In this document: one piece after another, positions 1 through 11,977 of the stretch
Layout: each line of letters opens with the position of its first letter
Numbering within the stretch: the stretch's first letter is position 1
NCBI GenBank assembly: GCA_009869945.1
Contig: WIXG01000026.1
Span: 186,001 to 250,000 of the forward strand
Length of the DNA: 64,000 nt
Source of the DNA: Mesaphorura yosii
Lineage: Eukaryota; Arthropoda; Collembola; Poduromorpha; Tullbergiidae
Reading direction: 5' to 3'
Position numbers and translations under genes: made by a program
The notes under the pieces: model-generated
The model's input: only the letters and a program-made list of their open reading frames with translations
Told to the model about the DNA's origin: nothing
The model's database searches: none

Positions 1-53
1 ATATGCAGTTTCTGAACCATGCACTAAACTAACTATGCATCCCTTCCTTATAG

Positions 54-1897
54 TCGTTAGGCATTACTCTGAATGGGCAGCCCAAAAATCCGAAACCCAG
101 GGTCCCGAGACTGGTGCCATACTATAAAATTCCAATCGTTATTGGCCCGGAAGACGAACCTCCACCTTGCTTAGACTCATCAGAATTACCTAACCCCGCA
201 GAGAATGTGAAGAGCAACCATATAATAATGGACATTAACAGAAACATCGTCCTCAGTAACGCAGCGAATTCGGAGCCACTCACCTTGACTTCTGTTGTAC
301 CTGAGGGCGTCGCACTTGAGGCAGACAAGATGAAGGCAGAGGGAGTGATTAAATCAGAAGATCTCGCATGCATTCATAAGTTCATTCAACAGTTACATTA
401 TCTCTCCCTTAATACTGAAGTTAGCCAGCACAAGAAAGAAGGAATGTTCAGAAACGCAGTTTGCCAGCTACAAAAAATTTTTGAAACTTACAATCTCGCC
501 CAACCTGGTGCTTCAACTGACGCAGGTAAGAGGGGACTTGGCTCTACGCTTACCGAATTTCTAATCGTCCGTCGTTATGAAGTGATAAATTACTAAATGA
601 TAAATAAATTGCTCTCATCAGGTGATAGAAGCAGTCAAAGCATGAACTCAACTGTGACTGTCGAACCAATTCCAAGCTGCAGTAGCTCCGCCTCAGCGCC
701 TAGCTCCACAATTGTTTCAAGCCCGGTTTCCACGCCATACACGGGATCTAGGAAATCAAGCATTGATGAAGATGATAGTGATCTGAATCTTGATCTTGAA
801 AGTCTGCACGAGTCATTCAGCGAATCCTTCGATGAGGAATCTACAGTTATGCAACGGACAAAAGAGAAATCTCGCAAAGAAAGCAAGCACAGGCTTCAAG
901 AAGTCTTGTCGACAATTTTGAGCCCTATAGTCAAAAAGCATTCTGTCAAACCTTTGGTAAGTTCAAAGCCTTCAATGTAGAAGAGCTTGTTAAGCCTTGC
1001 TAATTACTTTGGGTTTCAGATTGAGGAGCATAGCGAAGCATTTTTCAGAAAGGTAGAGTCATTCCAAACGCGAATGAAAAAGATTCTAGAGGAGGAAAAA
1101 CGAAAAGATCAATTCAATTTAACAACATACGAACAAGAGCTGCTGGAAGTAGCGAATAAAGATATGGACTCAGATGATGGGTCGCAGGTACCGCGTCCTG
1201 TCTCAAATATGCATGATCAGCATGGGTCAGATTCTATCTCAAGGGATTTTGCGGAACCCCAGAGTCCATGCAGGTCTGAAACCAGTTCTAACAGCAATGG
1301 ACTGAAATGGATCAAGCTCGAAAACCTGTTTGCTCACGTTAAAAATCAGGATAGGCGTGAAGCAGCGAGATACTTCTGTGCGGTGCTGGGTTTGGTAAAA
1401 CATTTAACTTGTATCACATGTACTTTACTTGAAACCCTATAGCTAAATATTTTGTGTTCACCCTATTGCAGTTGAGCTTTGAAAACTTCGACGTAAACTA
1501 CGACCGATTATATGACGAGAAGTCTGCGAAGAAAGTGAAGAAAGTTCATGACCATTCTCAAGATCAGAAGTACCCTCGGGGAGCCAAAATTGTCAAGAGC
1601 CGATGTCCCGATGTGAACGAAGTATTTGTTACAGCTTTGTCTTCAGTTTCCAGAACTGAAAGTTTCCGGCAAAAAGAACACGGAGTATCGGAAGAAGATA
1701 TCAAGAAGATGCATCAAGCTGAATTTCTTGAAGCAACTGGTGCTCAAGCTGCATTTGAGCAAGTGCAAGGCGAAATTTACACGGGTGAATTGTTTTCGAA
1801 AAGAAGCAGGTCCATTCAGGCTAGGAAACTATTGAAGGCTCAGGAACAGGCGAGGAAAGAAAAAGAGGCTTCGAAGGGTGATACCGTGGTTCCGTAG
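54..1897 (+). CDS. Uncharacterised protein, possibly kleisin-like (5' partial)
   Basis: Four exons join in phase: 54-525, 622-956, 1020-1394 and 1472-1897, the last ending in TAG. Position 54 follows an AG acceptor and no start codon is visible, so upstream exons lie outside the window. The protein has a Ser/Asp/Glu-rich middle (exon 2), a charged helical stretch starting IEEHSEAFFRKVESF (exon 3), and a basic C-terminus rich in Lys/Glu. The exon 3/4 junction reads RREAARYFCAVLGL then LSFENFDV. This loosely recalls the C-terminal winged helix of kleisins (Rad21/Rec8, which close the SMC ring). About 130 further residues follow, which is unlike Rad21, so the assignment is a weak guess. The exon structure is well supported; the function is not. 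Confidence 0.55.
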
Positions 1898-2837
1898 ACA
1901 CTATTCTATAGTTTAGCTTATGGAAAATGTCTTTCAGTTAGTTTAACGTTTCAGTACATCGTACGGCTGAAGGAATACCTATATATTATGTACAGAGAAC
2001 ATATATGACGAAATTTTGGCATCTCAAGAAGTCATGAAATTAAGATTTCATTGTTGTAATTTCCTTATACGACTTCTGTTGTGGAAGAATGAAAGAAATG
2101 AAAGTCACTACTTTTTAAGCTTTGAAAGGTACAAAATATTTTCGTGATTCAAAAATTTTATTAAGCACGGTAAGTTTGTGCAATAACAATACTCAGGTAG
2201 CTTGTGAGCATTTTGACCACCTCAGTAATTACTCAGTATTTTAATGAATTCACACAAGTATTTACTCTAGCTTTACAGTTTTCTCTTCGATTTTGTTACG
2301 CTGACTTATTCACGAAATTTAAGCGCTTGTTCTTTTTATACCGGTTCAGACAACCAGCCCGAGAGTTTTAAATTACCCTACTACAACCTTTTGTTCTAGT
2401 TTTATGTTTCAATGCGCCATCCACCCATTACTAGATAAGGGAACACGAGAAAAGGATCTACGAATGGACTTTCCATAATTCTATTTCTATTGTTTCCTGA
2501 ACAATTTTCAAATTTTGTTACAGCAAGTCGTGTCCTTAATTATTAATAATTATTTCTCAATAATAATTGATGGTTGAAAATGCGAACTTAAACTTGCTCA
2601 GTTTAAAGAATTTAATAGATCTGGTGATAGAGAGGCTTCTCGGAGAAATGGTGTAGCTTAAAAAAAGTTTAATTCCATCGATTACGATATTTACAAGCAG
2701 AATATAAGCAGCATCTTTATTTTGTTGATCCCTTGAGACTCTTTACTACTGTTGAATAAGATACTTATTAAAGTAAATTAGTCTTGTAAGTACAGGCAGA
2801 AAACACGAATTATCAAAATTAAACCATTATCAGTACC
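1898..2837. other. AT-rich 3' flank between convergent genes
   Basis: This stretch lies between the stop of the first plus-strand gene and the 3' end of the minus-strand NUDT9 gene. It is AT-rich, has no convincing open frame, and probably holds both 3' untranslated regions. A reverse-strand AATAAA at 2838-2843 is a plausible polyadenylation signal for NUDT9. Confidence 0.4.
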
Positions 2838-2957
2838 TTTATTATTTTCAGAAGACATCAAACATCACATGTTCCACTTTTATATTATTTTACAGTTTAT
2901 TGAAAATTTTCATGCAATGCATATACTGAATGGAAGAGAGTATTGCTTGTGAAGCGT

Positions 2958-4186
2958 TTATTTCCAGCCTCCGTGGATTTCTGCTGCATGCTTAACAAAA
3001 TCATGGTGACAAGCATACAGCTTTAAGGACGGAGTGATATCGATCCACTTGGCATTAATTGCGTCACTTCCAGCTCTGAATGAAGTGAGAAGTTGGTTTG
3101 AGTTTTCGTCATCTACATGAAAGTTAACAGCATGAGTCTCCATCCATGCATTGTCTGTGAAAAATAAGACATTTAATTGATTAATCAACGTCGTAATGTT
3201 TTCCACCACCAAGCACACTGCAAAATCTGGAAACCAAGAATGTCACCTGTATTGCGTGGATCATCGACATAGCCCTTGTAAATGTCAATTGGATTTCCAA
3301 ATAATTCGTCGATAGCTGATTTCAGTTTGACCTTCTCTTCAGGGCTCGCTTCGTCGATGTCGAAGACTTCCTCCAAGAATTCCCTCTTGCAGGCTCTGTA
3401 CACATCTTCGTCTGGATCCACCATGCCTGGAAGTCAGTTTGAGTTTTGACTTTTGACATATTTGACACGACGTGGCTGCTGTTCATTAGGAAGTATTACC
3501 TCCAGGAATCGCCCATTCACCGCCTTGTTTGCGCTGAATGCTGATGAACTGTAATACTCTGGATCTGTTTGATTGTTTCCACCTGGAAGAATATAATGGT
3601 AAAAGAACACTTCATGAAGAGAAGGCAGGCGATCTGTTAACCGCATAACCGGTAGCTGTACAGATCAATTCCGAGTCAGTGCCATGAATTTATTACCGAG
3701 TTACAATAGGATCAGCCGCATGATTAGGACCGTAGCGACCTGAAATAGAAAGTAACGTAGTCACTTTCGCGACAGGGCTTATAGAGATCTGAAAAGAGAG
3801 ACCAAAGCTACATTACCTAGCATTCCACGCCCCTTGATTCCAGTTCGCCCAACCGGGTTCAACGGATATCCGTCTTTGTCCAACTGGTATGGACCCAGGA
3901 AGCTGACTCGATCTACCGGACCATCCAAACTATTCCACTTGGGTACACCAACAGACTGTCCAGGAGTTAATTCAGCGTCTGCCCATGCTGGTTGGTCGTC
4001 CAGTATCTTGGGTGATGTGTACTCCGGTGGATTGTACTCTCTCCATTCTACTGACCAACTGATTTTGTCCTGCGGAATTGCTATTCGCCTGTATGGAATG
4101 GACTCGTGCAGTCTTTGCCGTAGTAGATGGAGTCCGATTGATAAACTCATGACGAGAATGAAAAGATACAAAGATTTTTCTCTCAT
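2958..4186 (-). CDS. NUDT9: NUDT9-type ADP-ribose pyrophosphatase
   Basis: Five exons (4186-3817, 3739-3697, 3582-3500, 3426-3247, 3154-2958) splice in phase to a complete protein of about 290 residues. Members of this family hydrolyse ADP-ribose to AMP and ribose 5-phosphate. Residues about 6-22 form a hydrophobic segment, a possible signal anchor or organelle-targeting sequence. The NUDT9 signatures are in order: SWSVEWREYNPPEYTSP, NPVGRTGIKGRGMLGRYGPN, HAADPIVTRW, then GGEWAIPGG leading into the Nudix box. The box starts at Gly166, with Glu172, Arg180-Glu181 and Glu184-Glu185. GYVDDPRNTDNAWMET follows, as in human NUDT9. The Nudix helix reads REFLEEVF, keeping the EE pair of active enzymes rather than the degenerate form of the TRPM2 channel domain. 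The start is the only ATG upstream of the conserved core and has no upstream acceptor. Confidence 0.95.
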
Positions 4187-5273
4187 GAGCCGGAAACCAC
4201 TAAAAACTAGCTAGTGTTGTTGTCTGCTTGTCTCTTTATCTTGCTTTGTTCTCTTTTGAATTTTACTGTATACAACTTCGAATAAACTCCTGGAGCATGA
4301 CTCATCGTAACATTCTTTGTTTTCTAAGGCGATGCATCAAGGTTACGCAAACATGCAGACTTATTTTGATTATTCCTACACTTCAAAACAAACTGCCTTT
4401 ATTACTTTTCGATCACAAAATAAATGTCCAAGTTCAGCCGAATCTCTTGTCCTTAAACATAGTCATTCGAGATCACGCAATGAATTCAATTACATAGACT
4501 AGAGGTACATTGAGAAACTCCTGGTTCCTTTTGGGTTTCACGACTTGGGATTTCAGAGTACATTGGTGACAAAGTCGAGTTTATTAGAATCAAGCTACCA
4601 GAACTAGATAAGCTTAGATATACTCAAATCTAACGGAGTGAAAAGCGTGAATACTAGATCAATGTAACGTTTCCATTATCATGAACAGCTATCGAAGAAT
4701 AAGCAGAATCCCAAGTGTACAACTGCACAAACTGCCAGACGCACAAACTTTGAGTATTGGTTGAGATTTGTTGAAGGCAAACTAGCAGGAAGCTAACAGA
4801 GGTTTAGCAGAAATTGCATACAAAATTTCGAGAATTCCTGACTAGATTATGAGATTATGATTAACGAGTAGAGAATAGATACTGTAGAAGATTAAAACTC
4901 AAAATTATAGATGACCTGCGCCCAAGCAAGATTGTGTTTACATTTCAATTTTTAATTAGCTCATATTCCAAGTTCATAAACCTGTAAACAACTAGTTAGA
5001 AGGAAATCACAACCTCCTCACAACGAAAGAGTAATTTTGACAAGAAAAACAAAAGCAGGTCCGAAAACCTGATTTTTTTGCATATAAAAATAATTTCAAG
5101 TTAGTCTTATCGAAATGTTAATGCTGAAAGATTAGTAATTTGAGATAGGAACCAGAAGATTTAATTTGGAAGATAAGATTTCCTGAAAAGGCGTGAGTGA
5201 TAGATAATGTTAAGAAGTGAAGCGCGAAATATATTTAATTTTGCTAATTGTCGCAACTCGCAAAGCACTCTCT
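4187..5273. other. Intergenic region between NUDT9 and PGAP2
   Basis: I see no gene here. It lies upstream of NUDT9 (minus strand) and downstream of PGAP2 (minus strand), so it should contain the NUDT9 promoter and the PGAP2 3' UTR. The short frames show no recognisable motifs. Confidence 0.4.
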
Positions 5274-6334
5274 TTAATCTGTTTTGAGGCAGTACGGACC
5301 AATTGTTAGAACTCGGTCATAAAAATCCCAATACGACGTCATATGAAAGCCCATGTTGGATAAGATGACGAAGTACTCCAGAAGGGCAAATATCGTATAC
5401 ACTGGAAAAAGTACACAACGTTGAAACACATATTTCCGAATACGTTTTAAATATAAAAGCGGACGTACTTCCTTCCTCGCAGTAAGTATTGTGACGAATA
5501 AAGACATAGCAAGCCAGTACGAAGCAGCTGAGGTTTATAATGACAAGAATCCATTTAACCCGAAGACTCTTTGACTCCAAGAACGTTGAGGGAATATTGC
5601 GGTGACTCCTTAAGAGTTGACAAAGCAGTAACATATAAAGCGTAGAGAAGATCATAAAGACAATGAAGCATTTTTCATGGACACCTGCACAAAACAATTT
5701 TTCGATTAACTTGGCGTTCACGTCCAGTGATTAATGTTGAAGTTCCGTATAAATGACTTACTATAGTTCTCTGTTGATGAGACGTAGGTAAGTCCGATTA
5801 ATCCTAAGTTCTCCATGATATTGCACAAGCATGTCAGCTGAGTTCTGATGATGTATTTTCGAAAAATTACGGAGCGTAGATAGTGATAGTACATGCCACT
5901 TATGGCAAACCGTGGAGCTGCATGAAGTGCGATGCATATTCTCCAAATTGCCCGTGAGAGTGTGAATTTACTCATGGCAGCAGATACTGATGGAAGATAG
6001 TTACGCACCTGTGAACCATCGAAAGAGGAAGTTACAATTGGACAGGTGCAGTGAATTACTTTACAATCCATAAACAAAACAATTTTACCCCGCAGTGAGT
6101 GTAAGTGGCAGCTTCTTTGTCCAGGTAAAGAGACCAAATAACACAGAATACGAAGCCACAAAGGGGCAATGATACTGTAATTCTGGCAACATCACGAAAA
6201 GGAACTCGTATTACTCCCCAAGACGAAGCTTTAGAAGACCTCGCAGCGGTTGGAAGGGCGGAGGTAGTCTTGTTAAGGAAGTCATTGGCGTTCTCCGTCA
6301 ATAATTCTTTAAATGTATTGCAGGTTCTGCCCAT
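5274..6334 (-). CDS. PGAP2: PGAP2-like post-GPI-attachment membrane protein
   Basis: Four exons (6334-6089, 6008-5762, 5684-5469, 5401-5274) give about 278 residues. PGAP2 is a Golgi multi-span membrane protein of the Frag1/DRAM family, needed for fatty-acid remodelling (reacylation) of GPI anchors. Family landmarks in order: [16 protein letters not shown] across the exon 1/2 junction, [40 protein letters not shown], and [20 protein letters not shown] then WDF. Several hydrophobic segments alternate with these motifs. The N-terminus before the first membrane segment is about 50 residues, which looks longer than in human PGAP2. Because of this extension, start use is less certain than the core. 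Exon 3 ends at the donor GTACGT, which places Met before the YTIF motif. Confidence 0.94.
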
Positions 6335-7614
6335 TACTTGGAAATGTGACTTTGACTCGCTTGGCTATGAGTTTGAAGACTTTCCAGGTTTCTAAGAGAT
6401 CGAGGTTGACAAGAAGTCCAGACAGTCCGGAGTTGTGAGCACGTGTGCGGCAGAGCACAGCAGACCAGTTGGCCTTCAGCTGCTTTCAGAGGATATTCTG
6501 ATTGTGATTTTGCTCGATAGGCTGTGCCATTCCCTTGACCATTTTAAGGTGATACTTCTTGATGGCTCCAAATCTAACTATGAGCTAGTTTGTAGAACAA
6601 GTGTGTACTTGGAGTCACTACTAATAGATTGATACGGCATCATCCTGCTACAAAAGAAGCAGAAATCATGTCAGGTGCAACCTCTCGTGGAAGGAAATTC
6701 GTGTCATGTCGCATTACAGCCACCGAATCCAAGAATATGAAGATCAACTTACTCGCACGCTGTGAAGCCATCCTAAAACCTAACTAAGCTGAAACGCTCC
6801 TGCAGCAGAACTAGGCGTGATCCAGACCTTAATTGCCAGTCCAGTTCAGTGTTCCAGTGAATTCTTAAACGTGATCCGGATATGACCACTAAACTACTTA
6901 ATATACTGTAAATACCATCATGGAGCATGATACAAAACCCAAAAGTCACATGCGCCAGCGAAAAAACAAGGACACGAGAGTCGGTATACGCTCACTGTCA
7001 AAGTACAAGAACGTCAATCGGACGTCCACCACGAAGCGAGCGAATGCAATGGTTCGGCTTTTCTCTGAGTCAACTTCTTTGAACAGAGCGAGAACTCTCG
7101 CTCCCAATTCAAGTTTTACTTAAATTTAAGGTGCAATAAAATCAAACGCACGAGCACAGGAATGTCTTCTTTGAGTTTAGGCACGTGTAATTAAATCAGG
7201 CGATAAGAATCAGCAGCTCAATTTTAACGTATCAATAATTAATGTGTAGCTGCCTTTGGACATCAGCTAGGCTATCACGATATCAGTCTGATTAGTACAG
7301 ACGCTGTAACCCTACGAGAAAGTTCACAGTGTGGTCAGCGCGTACAGTTTTTGTTTAATTTTAACCGTGTTCATTAAACAAGCCTAAATAGCGAAGTTGA
7401 AGAGAAACGGTGAACGACAGCGCAGCCCTTGTGACGTGCTTTCAGAGGACATATTTGATTCTAATACATTAGTCAAGCTATATTCACTGTCGAAATCTAA
7501 AGAATAATTTTGGTCGTCGCTGAATTGAAACGGCCTAAAGGTAAGCTACGTTATGACCTTGACGTGTGGTCGTTTAGTGAGCTATATTATTATGAAGATG
7601 AACTACATTCACAG
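6335..7614. other. Divergent upstream region of PGAP2 and PATL1
   Basis: This stretch separates the minus-strand PGAP2 start from the plus-strand PATL1 start and should hold both promoters and 5' UTRs. The frames at 6435-6632 and 6920-7123 show no family motif and no good splice context. I see nothing else in it. Confidence 0.4.
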
Positions 7615-10463
7615 ATGATGGACGATAGTGAACTCGCGAATTTAGAGGACGAGCAGTATGACACCGTCAATGACGAAACGTTTGGTGATATCGCTGGTAC
7701 GTCTTAGGCTAGCCCTGATGTTTTATGACTGGGATAGGTTACTCCAATCTCCAATTGACCGTATTCATCAATTTTACAGAGTACAATTGGGAGGAATCTA
7801 AGTTACCAGCTAAGGAGAACGCCATTGACGACGATCTATTTTTGCACACCCACAAAGCTGACTGGGAAGATGAGTTCGACGCGGTGGAGGAAGAGATGGA
7901 GGCCAATGTGTCAAAGCTGTTGTTGGATGATATGGACGACTGCGATAGTCAGGACGATAATGCCAAAGCGAGTGTGCTATTTTATTCTCCTCCTAAAGTG
8001 CGAACTAAAGCGTATAGTACCTATCTTGGTTTCTTCGCTCGCCCCTCACCTAAATATTTCTTCTTACTAGACGGATAAGTATTCTGGACGATCGGCATGG
8101 CTAGATGAGAGAGAAAGTGGTGATCGCAGTTCTCTTCTTGGTAATTCTGTTTGGGGAATGGGCACTTCTTCCGCAGCACAACCTCACTTGAATCAAGATT
8201 CTAAGCCTGAATATCGAAACCAACTTGAACGCAATTCAGAAAAGCCTGTAAGCCAATTCTGCTCGGTTCCTCGTTTCTTTACTATACATGTACTCATGAT
8301 AAGATTGGATCATATTTTGTAGAAAGCACGGCCTATGAACCTCCAAGAACTGGAGGAAGGGTTCTTTAAGGAAAACGAAGCCTTAACCAGAAAGAAACCG
8401 GCTAAAGCTATAAGAGCTGAAGATTTAGAAAAGGAATTGAAGGAGCAGTCCAACGCGCCGAGGCCACAGATGCCACCATGGGGAACTCTACCTGTGGGAA
8501 TGGTTCCGCCGTTTCCTCATCCTATGAATGCGATAGGCCCACCTCCGAACAACTCATTTCATTTACCTCCCGGACAGAGGTTTGATCCAACTCAAACGAG
8601 GCACATTTTACGTGAACACGGCTACGCTCAAGACTACAACAGAAATGCAAGAATTTTTACGCACGACGATCCACGAAAGCCTTACCCCAACGTACCTCAG
8701 TATTTGCCGAATATGTCAATTAATCCAAAAATGTACGACATACCAGTGAGACCTGAGCCTGAGCCGCTGCCCCCAACATTCAATGGTTTAATGACTGACA
8801 GGGAAAAGCAAAGAATACGAAATATTCAAATTATACAGCTCCAGAATGATCATCCGCATAAGAACGATTATTACTACCAGGTATGATTTTACAGACACGA
8901 ATGGATTTTCGTTCGAACGGGCGACACAGAGAATCCTTATTACTACCACTGAGTTATTGAGTATAAATATATGATACTACCTTCTTATTCATTTCAGATG
9001 TATCTAATCAGAACGAATCCCTTAAATAAGGACTTGAAGAACATAGCTCTCAAGAAATTATTTCCAAAAGAGGAGCAATTAAACAAGCTGGATTATAAAC
9101 CCGTACAGTTTGATAAATCTCTAGGGAAAATTCAGGTATAAGTTGTTTAATATTCTCGATTCCTGCTATCCTGCTAGCAATTGCGTGATTTGGTTCTCGT
9201 ATTTTGTATGCACTATAGGTCTCGAGTGCGCAAGCTCCGAAACGGATCTTTGACATTGAAATGAGTGACAAAGCCAAACTATCTGCTGCCTCGCAGCCAG
9301 CGCAAACTGGTTATCATCGAATGACCCTTATAGCAATTGAACAGGTAAACTTCACAAGATGCAAAATTTAAACTTAAGCATTCTAATAATCAAATTGGCA
9401 CATCTTTTCTAGGGTTTCAAGCGACTTCAGGCGCTTGAAGAGTTGTTGATTAAAGTGAAAGTCATCGGCAGCGTGGAGGTTGATGATCATTGCGAAGATC
9501 ACTTGTATACTTTTCGTGCATTGGTCTTTAACTCGTTGATGAACAGCAATTTACCCAGAAATTTGAATTACCGGAAAGGGAGGGTAAGTTTTCTGAATTT
9601 CTCGCCCTTCCTTACCTTAAAATCAGTTAAGATTAATGTCAATCAGCAGATCATATTCGTTGGCATGCTGCAGCTTTTCCCACCTTCTAATTCAATTCTT
9701 CTTTATTTAGGTGTTCATCTTTAAAGCTCTCCCCAGACTGGAAACCCGCCAGCGAGTTCAACTTTTGGCCACTATGCTTAGTTATTTCGATGTTTGGGCC
9801 AAGACTGTAGAAACAGACACTGACTACAGTATCGTGCTCAAAACGATTCTAAGTGTGGTTCTTGATCTTAACGCAAAGAACAGCTTTGCCTTGCTTGAAA
9901 TGCTCGAAGAGAAGGAGGTTTTGATTTTACTTCAGTCAAGGGTGAGTATTTTGACGCCAGTATGATAAAAGCTCCTCGTTTTTTTAATATTTGCAAAATC
10001 GTCGCTTTCTATGCAGTTGGGCTTGAGCATTTTCAATATTCTGGCGTACATTTTGGATCGCCATCGCAATAATATACAGGAGAATCCTGAAAGATGGGAC
10101 AAGTATACAACGTGTATGGATAAAATTGACTGGACTATTATACCTTGTGTGCTTACTCCGAAATATATTGACGAAATGATGAAGTAAGTTGGTTTCGGAG
10201 TCTGCAACCTCTGTGTGACTTGTTTCAAGTTGTGCTTAATAATGTTTGTGAATTTTTCCAGAATGTCAATTAACAAATGCAAGTCTGTGCAAGACGGTCG
10301 ACGAAGTTTTGAGGAGTGGGCTAAAATGGAAACTTCTGTGTATATTCGAAAGTATGAAAGTCCTGACACACTAGGCTTATTTGGTTTCCCTCGCGACGTC
10401 GGAAAATTTTGGCAAAATACGAACGTTCTATGGATTGACGATGAAATGACCCCACAAATGTAA
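7615..10463 (+). CDS. PATL1: PAT1 homologue, mRNA decapping activator
   Basis: Ten exons (7615-7696, 7780-7997, 8071-8247, 8323-8880, 8998-9135, 9219-9344, 9413-9583, 9711-9941, 10017-10183, 10262-10463) give about 689 residues. PAT1 proteins link deadenylated mRNA to decapping (DCP2, LSm1-7, DDX6) in P-bodies. The acidic N-terminus has DTVNDETFGDIAGE-like residues, as in PATL1. A Pro-rich middle (about residues 180-250) follows. Then come GLMTDREKQRIRNIQIIQLQ with DYYYQMY, and YKPVQFDKSLGKIQVSSAQ, both diagnostic. The C-terminal helical superdomain ends in DDEMTPQM. The first ATG of an ATG pair is taken as start because the same frame is closed upstream. The exon 2 donor (GTGCGA) is weak and was chosen because it is the only phase-compatible site found. 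AATAAA at 10611-10616 is the likely poly(A) signal. Confidence 0.94.
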
Positions 10464-10610
10464 ATTTTCGAGTTTATTTTGTTAATTTCTTATAATTCGT
10501 TTCTAAGTTCAGTTCAAATCACTATTAAAAATTATTCGACACTGATATATTCATGACAAAAAAGTTTTGAGACGCTATTATTAAAATTATGTATGTCGAA
10601 CTTTTAAAGG

Positions 10611-10616
10611 AATAAA
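10611..10616 (+). terminator. PATL1 polyadenylation signal
   Basis: AATAAA lies about 150 bases after the PATL1 stop codon and before the 3' end of the convergent cyclase gene. It is a canonical signal by sequence only. Confidence 0.5.
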
Positions 10617-10758
10617 ATCACGAAAACCCCAATTGGGTACCAAACCTTGACAGGTTGCATTCACATGTCTTGACAAGTTGGCTTACCTTCGGCTTTCCGT
10701 TTCTACAGATTATTTGTGTCGGGGACACTGGCCACAACTGGTGTAAAGAACAAAGGCA

Positions 10759-11977
10759 TTAAACTTTTGAGTGATATGTGTAAGAAATACTCATACCTCT
10801 GGTTGGTGCGCCTGTTCCGCGGTCAACTTTCATTGGAACCGCCCAAAGACGGAATCCCTTCGGTGGCAGCAAGTGAAGATTTGCTACCATCTCCAACATG
10901 TATTTTCCACGAGCAGCAAAAATTACGTGAGCTGGGAAAGTCTGAGAAAATTGGACATGGAGTAAATAAAGCAACCCGTGTGATTAGCATCGCTTACAAA
11001 TGAAAAACTTGCCTTGGAAGTGCCAATGTCAATGCTCAATGTGTCTATTCCAACGCCTACGATCTGACGCTCAGTAACCAAATATTGGGCAGCGCTCGCG
11101 TCAAATCCTGGGAAAGAATCAAACATTGTCGTAGAAGTTTGGCCGAACTGAACTTCAACTAACGAGAATAGTAACCTGGGTAATTCAGCTTGGCGTTGAA
11201 GTCGAGGCTCGGAGCGTCATCGGACTTTGGAGCCGGTGTTGTATTTGGATCCACCTCCAGTCCCTGAAACTCTAACGCGTTTGGCCATCTGCGTCCCCAA
11301 CCACTTCTGACCAGTACCAGTGCTCCTCGTGGAATCTTACCATTGGTTTTCTCCCACCTGGAATATGCAAGCGCGCAAGATAGGAGAAACAGACTCACAA
11401 AGGCATAAGTGCACACGTCTCATGGTAACTTACTCTATGATATCTTCCCTTGTCAGCGCATAGTTCTGAATCACTTTGACAGCACCATTTTCATACCGAT
11501 GCACCTTGTCATACATGTCGATCATGATACCTGGAACGTCAATCAAGTCTTCCATTGGAATCTCGTCCAGTTTTCGTCCATGTTCATGGAAGTGATATGG
11601 CGCATCGATGTGTGTCTGTCCAGAAAAGTAGAGCGTATATGAGTCATGAGAATGAGCCCTGAACTATTGCGGGCAGAAGTTCTTACTGCGGTGTGTTCGG
11701 AAATGCAGAATCCTTTTGATGCGACCCTGTGAAGCGTATACGCGAAGAAAGTGAGTTGGTTTCATCTTGAACTTCCTTTTCACTCGCGGAAGCTAATTGC
11801 TTACCAAATTCCGGAGTCAGTGTAGCCCTCGAATTCCACATTGAATCTATTGACGCGCCCTGGAAAGGTCACGGTTTGATTGTTCAACGCATACGTCAAG
11901 TCAACAAAGGTAGCGTCGATCGACTTTAGTCCCAGCACTAAAGTCAATACCACAGCGAAGCTCAACTTAGCCATCAT
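10759..11977 (-). CDS. Secreted kynurenine-formamidase/cyclase-family hydrolase
   Basis: Six exons (11977-11805, 11726-11687, 11615-11434, 11357-11176, 11107-11013, 10941-10759) give about 284 residues. The family (metal-dependent KynB-type formamidases, isatin hydrolase and cyclase relatives) hydrolyses amides or cyclic imides with a His/Asp-bound metal. Residues 1 to about 22 form a clear signal peptide. The metal motif HTATHIDAPYHF runs from His69 to Phe80 with His69, His73, Asp75 and His79; the usual HxGTHxDxPxH glycine is Ala here. Later landmarks are GALVLVRSGWGRRW, NYPGFDASAAQYL, VGVGIDTLSIDIG and LPPKG with GTGAPTR. Intron 5 has a GC donor (AAG|GCAAGT), required because only the acceptor at 10942 restores frame. 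With a secretory signal the substrate may be extracellular or lysosomal; kynurenine metabolism itself is not demonstrated. Confidence 0.92.

Noticed and set aside
1-1897. Arrestin-domain reading of YYKIPIVIG at the start of the first gene
   Set aside because: Only a five- to nine-residue resemblance; the rest of the protein has no arrestin fold features.
10716-11003. 95-codon plus-strand frame
   Set aside because: It is the shadow of the last exons of the minus-strand cyclase gene.
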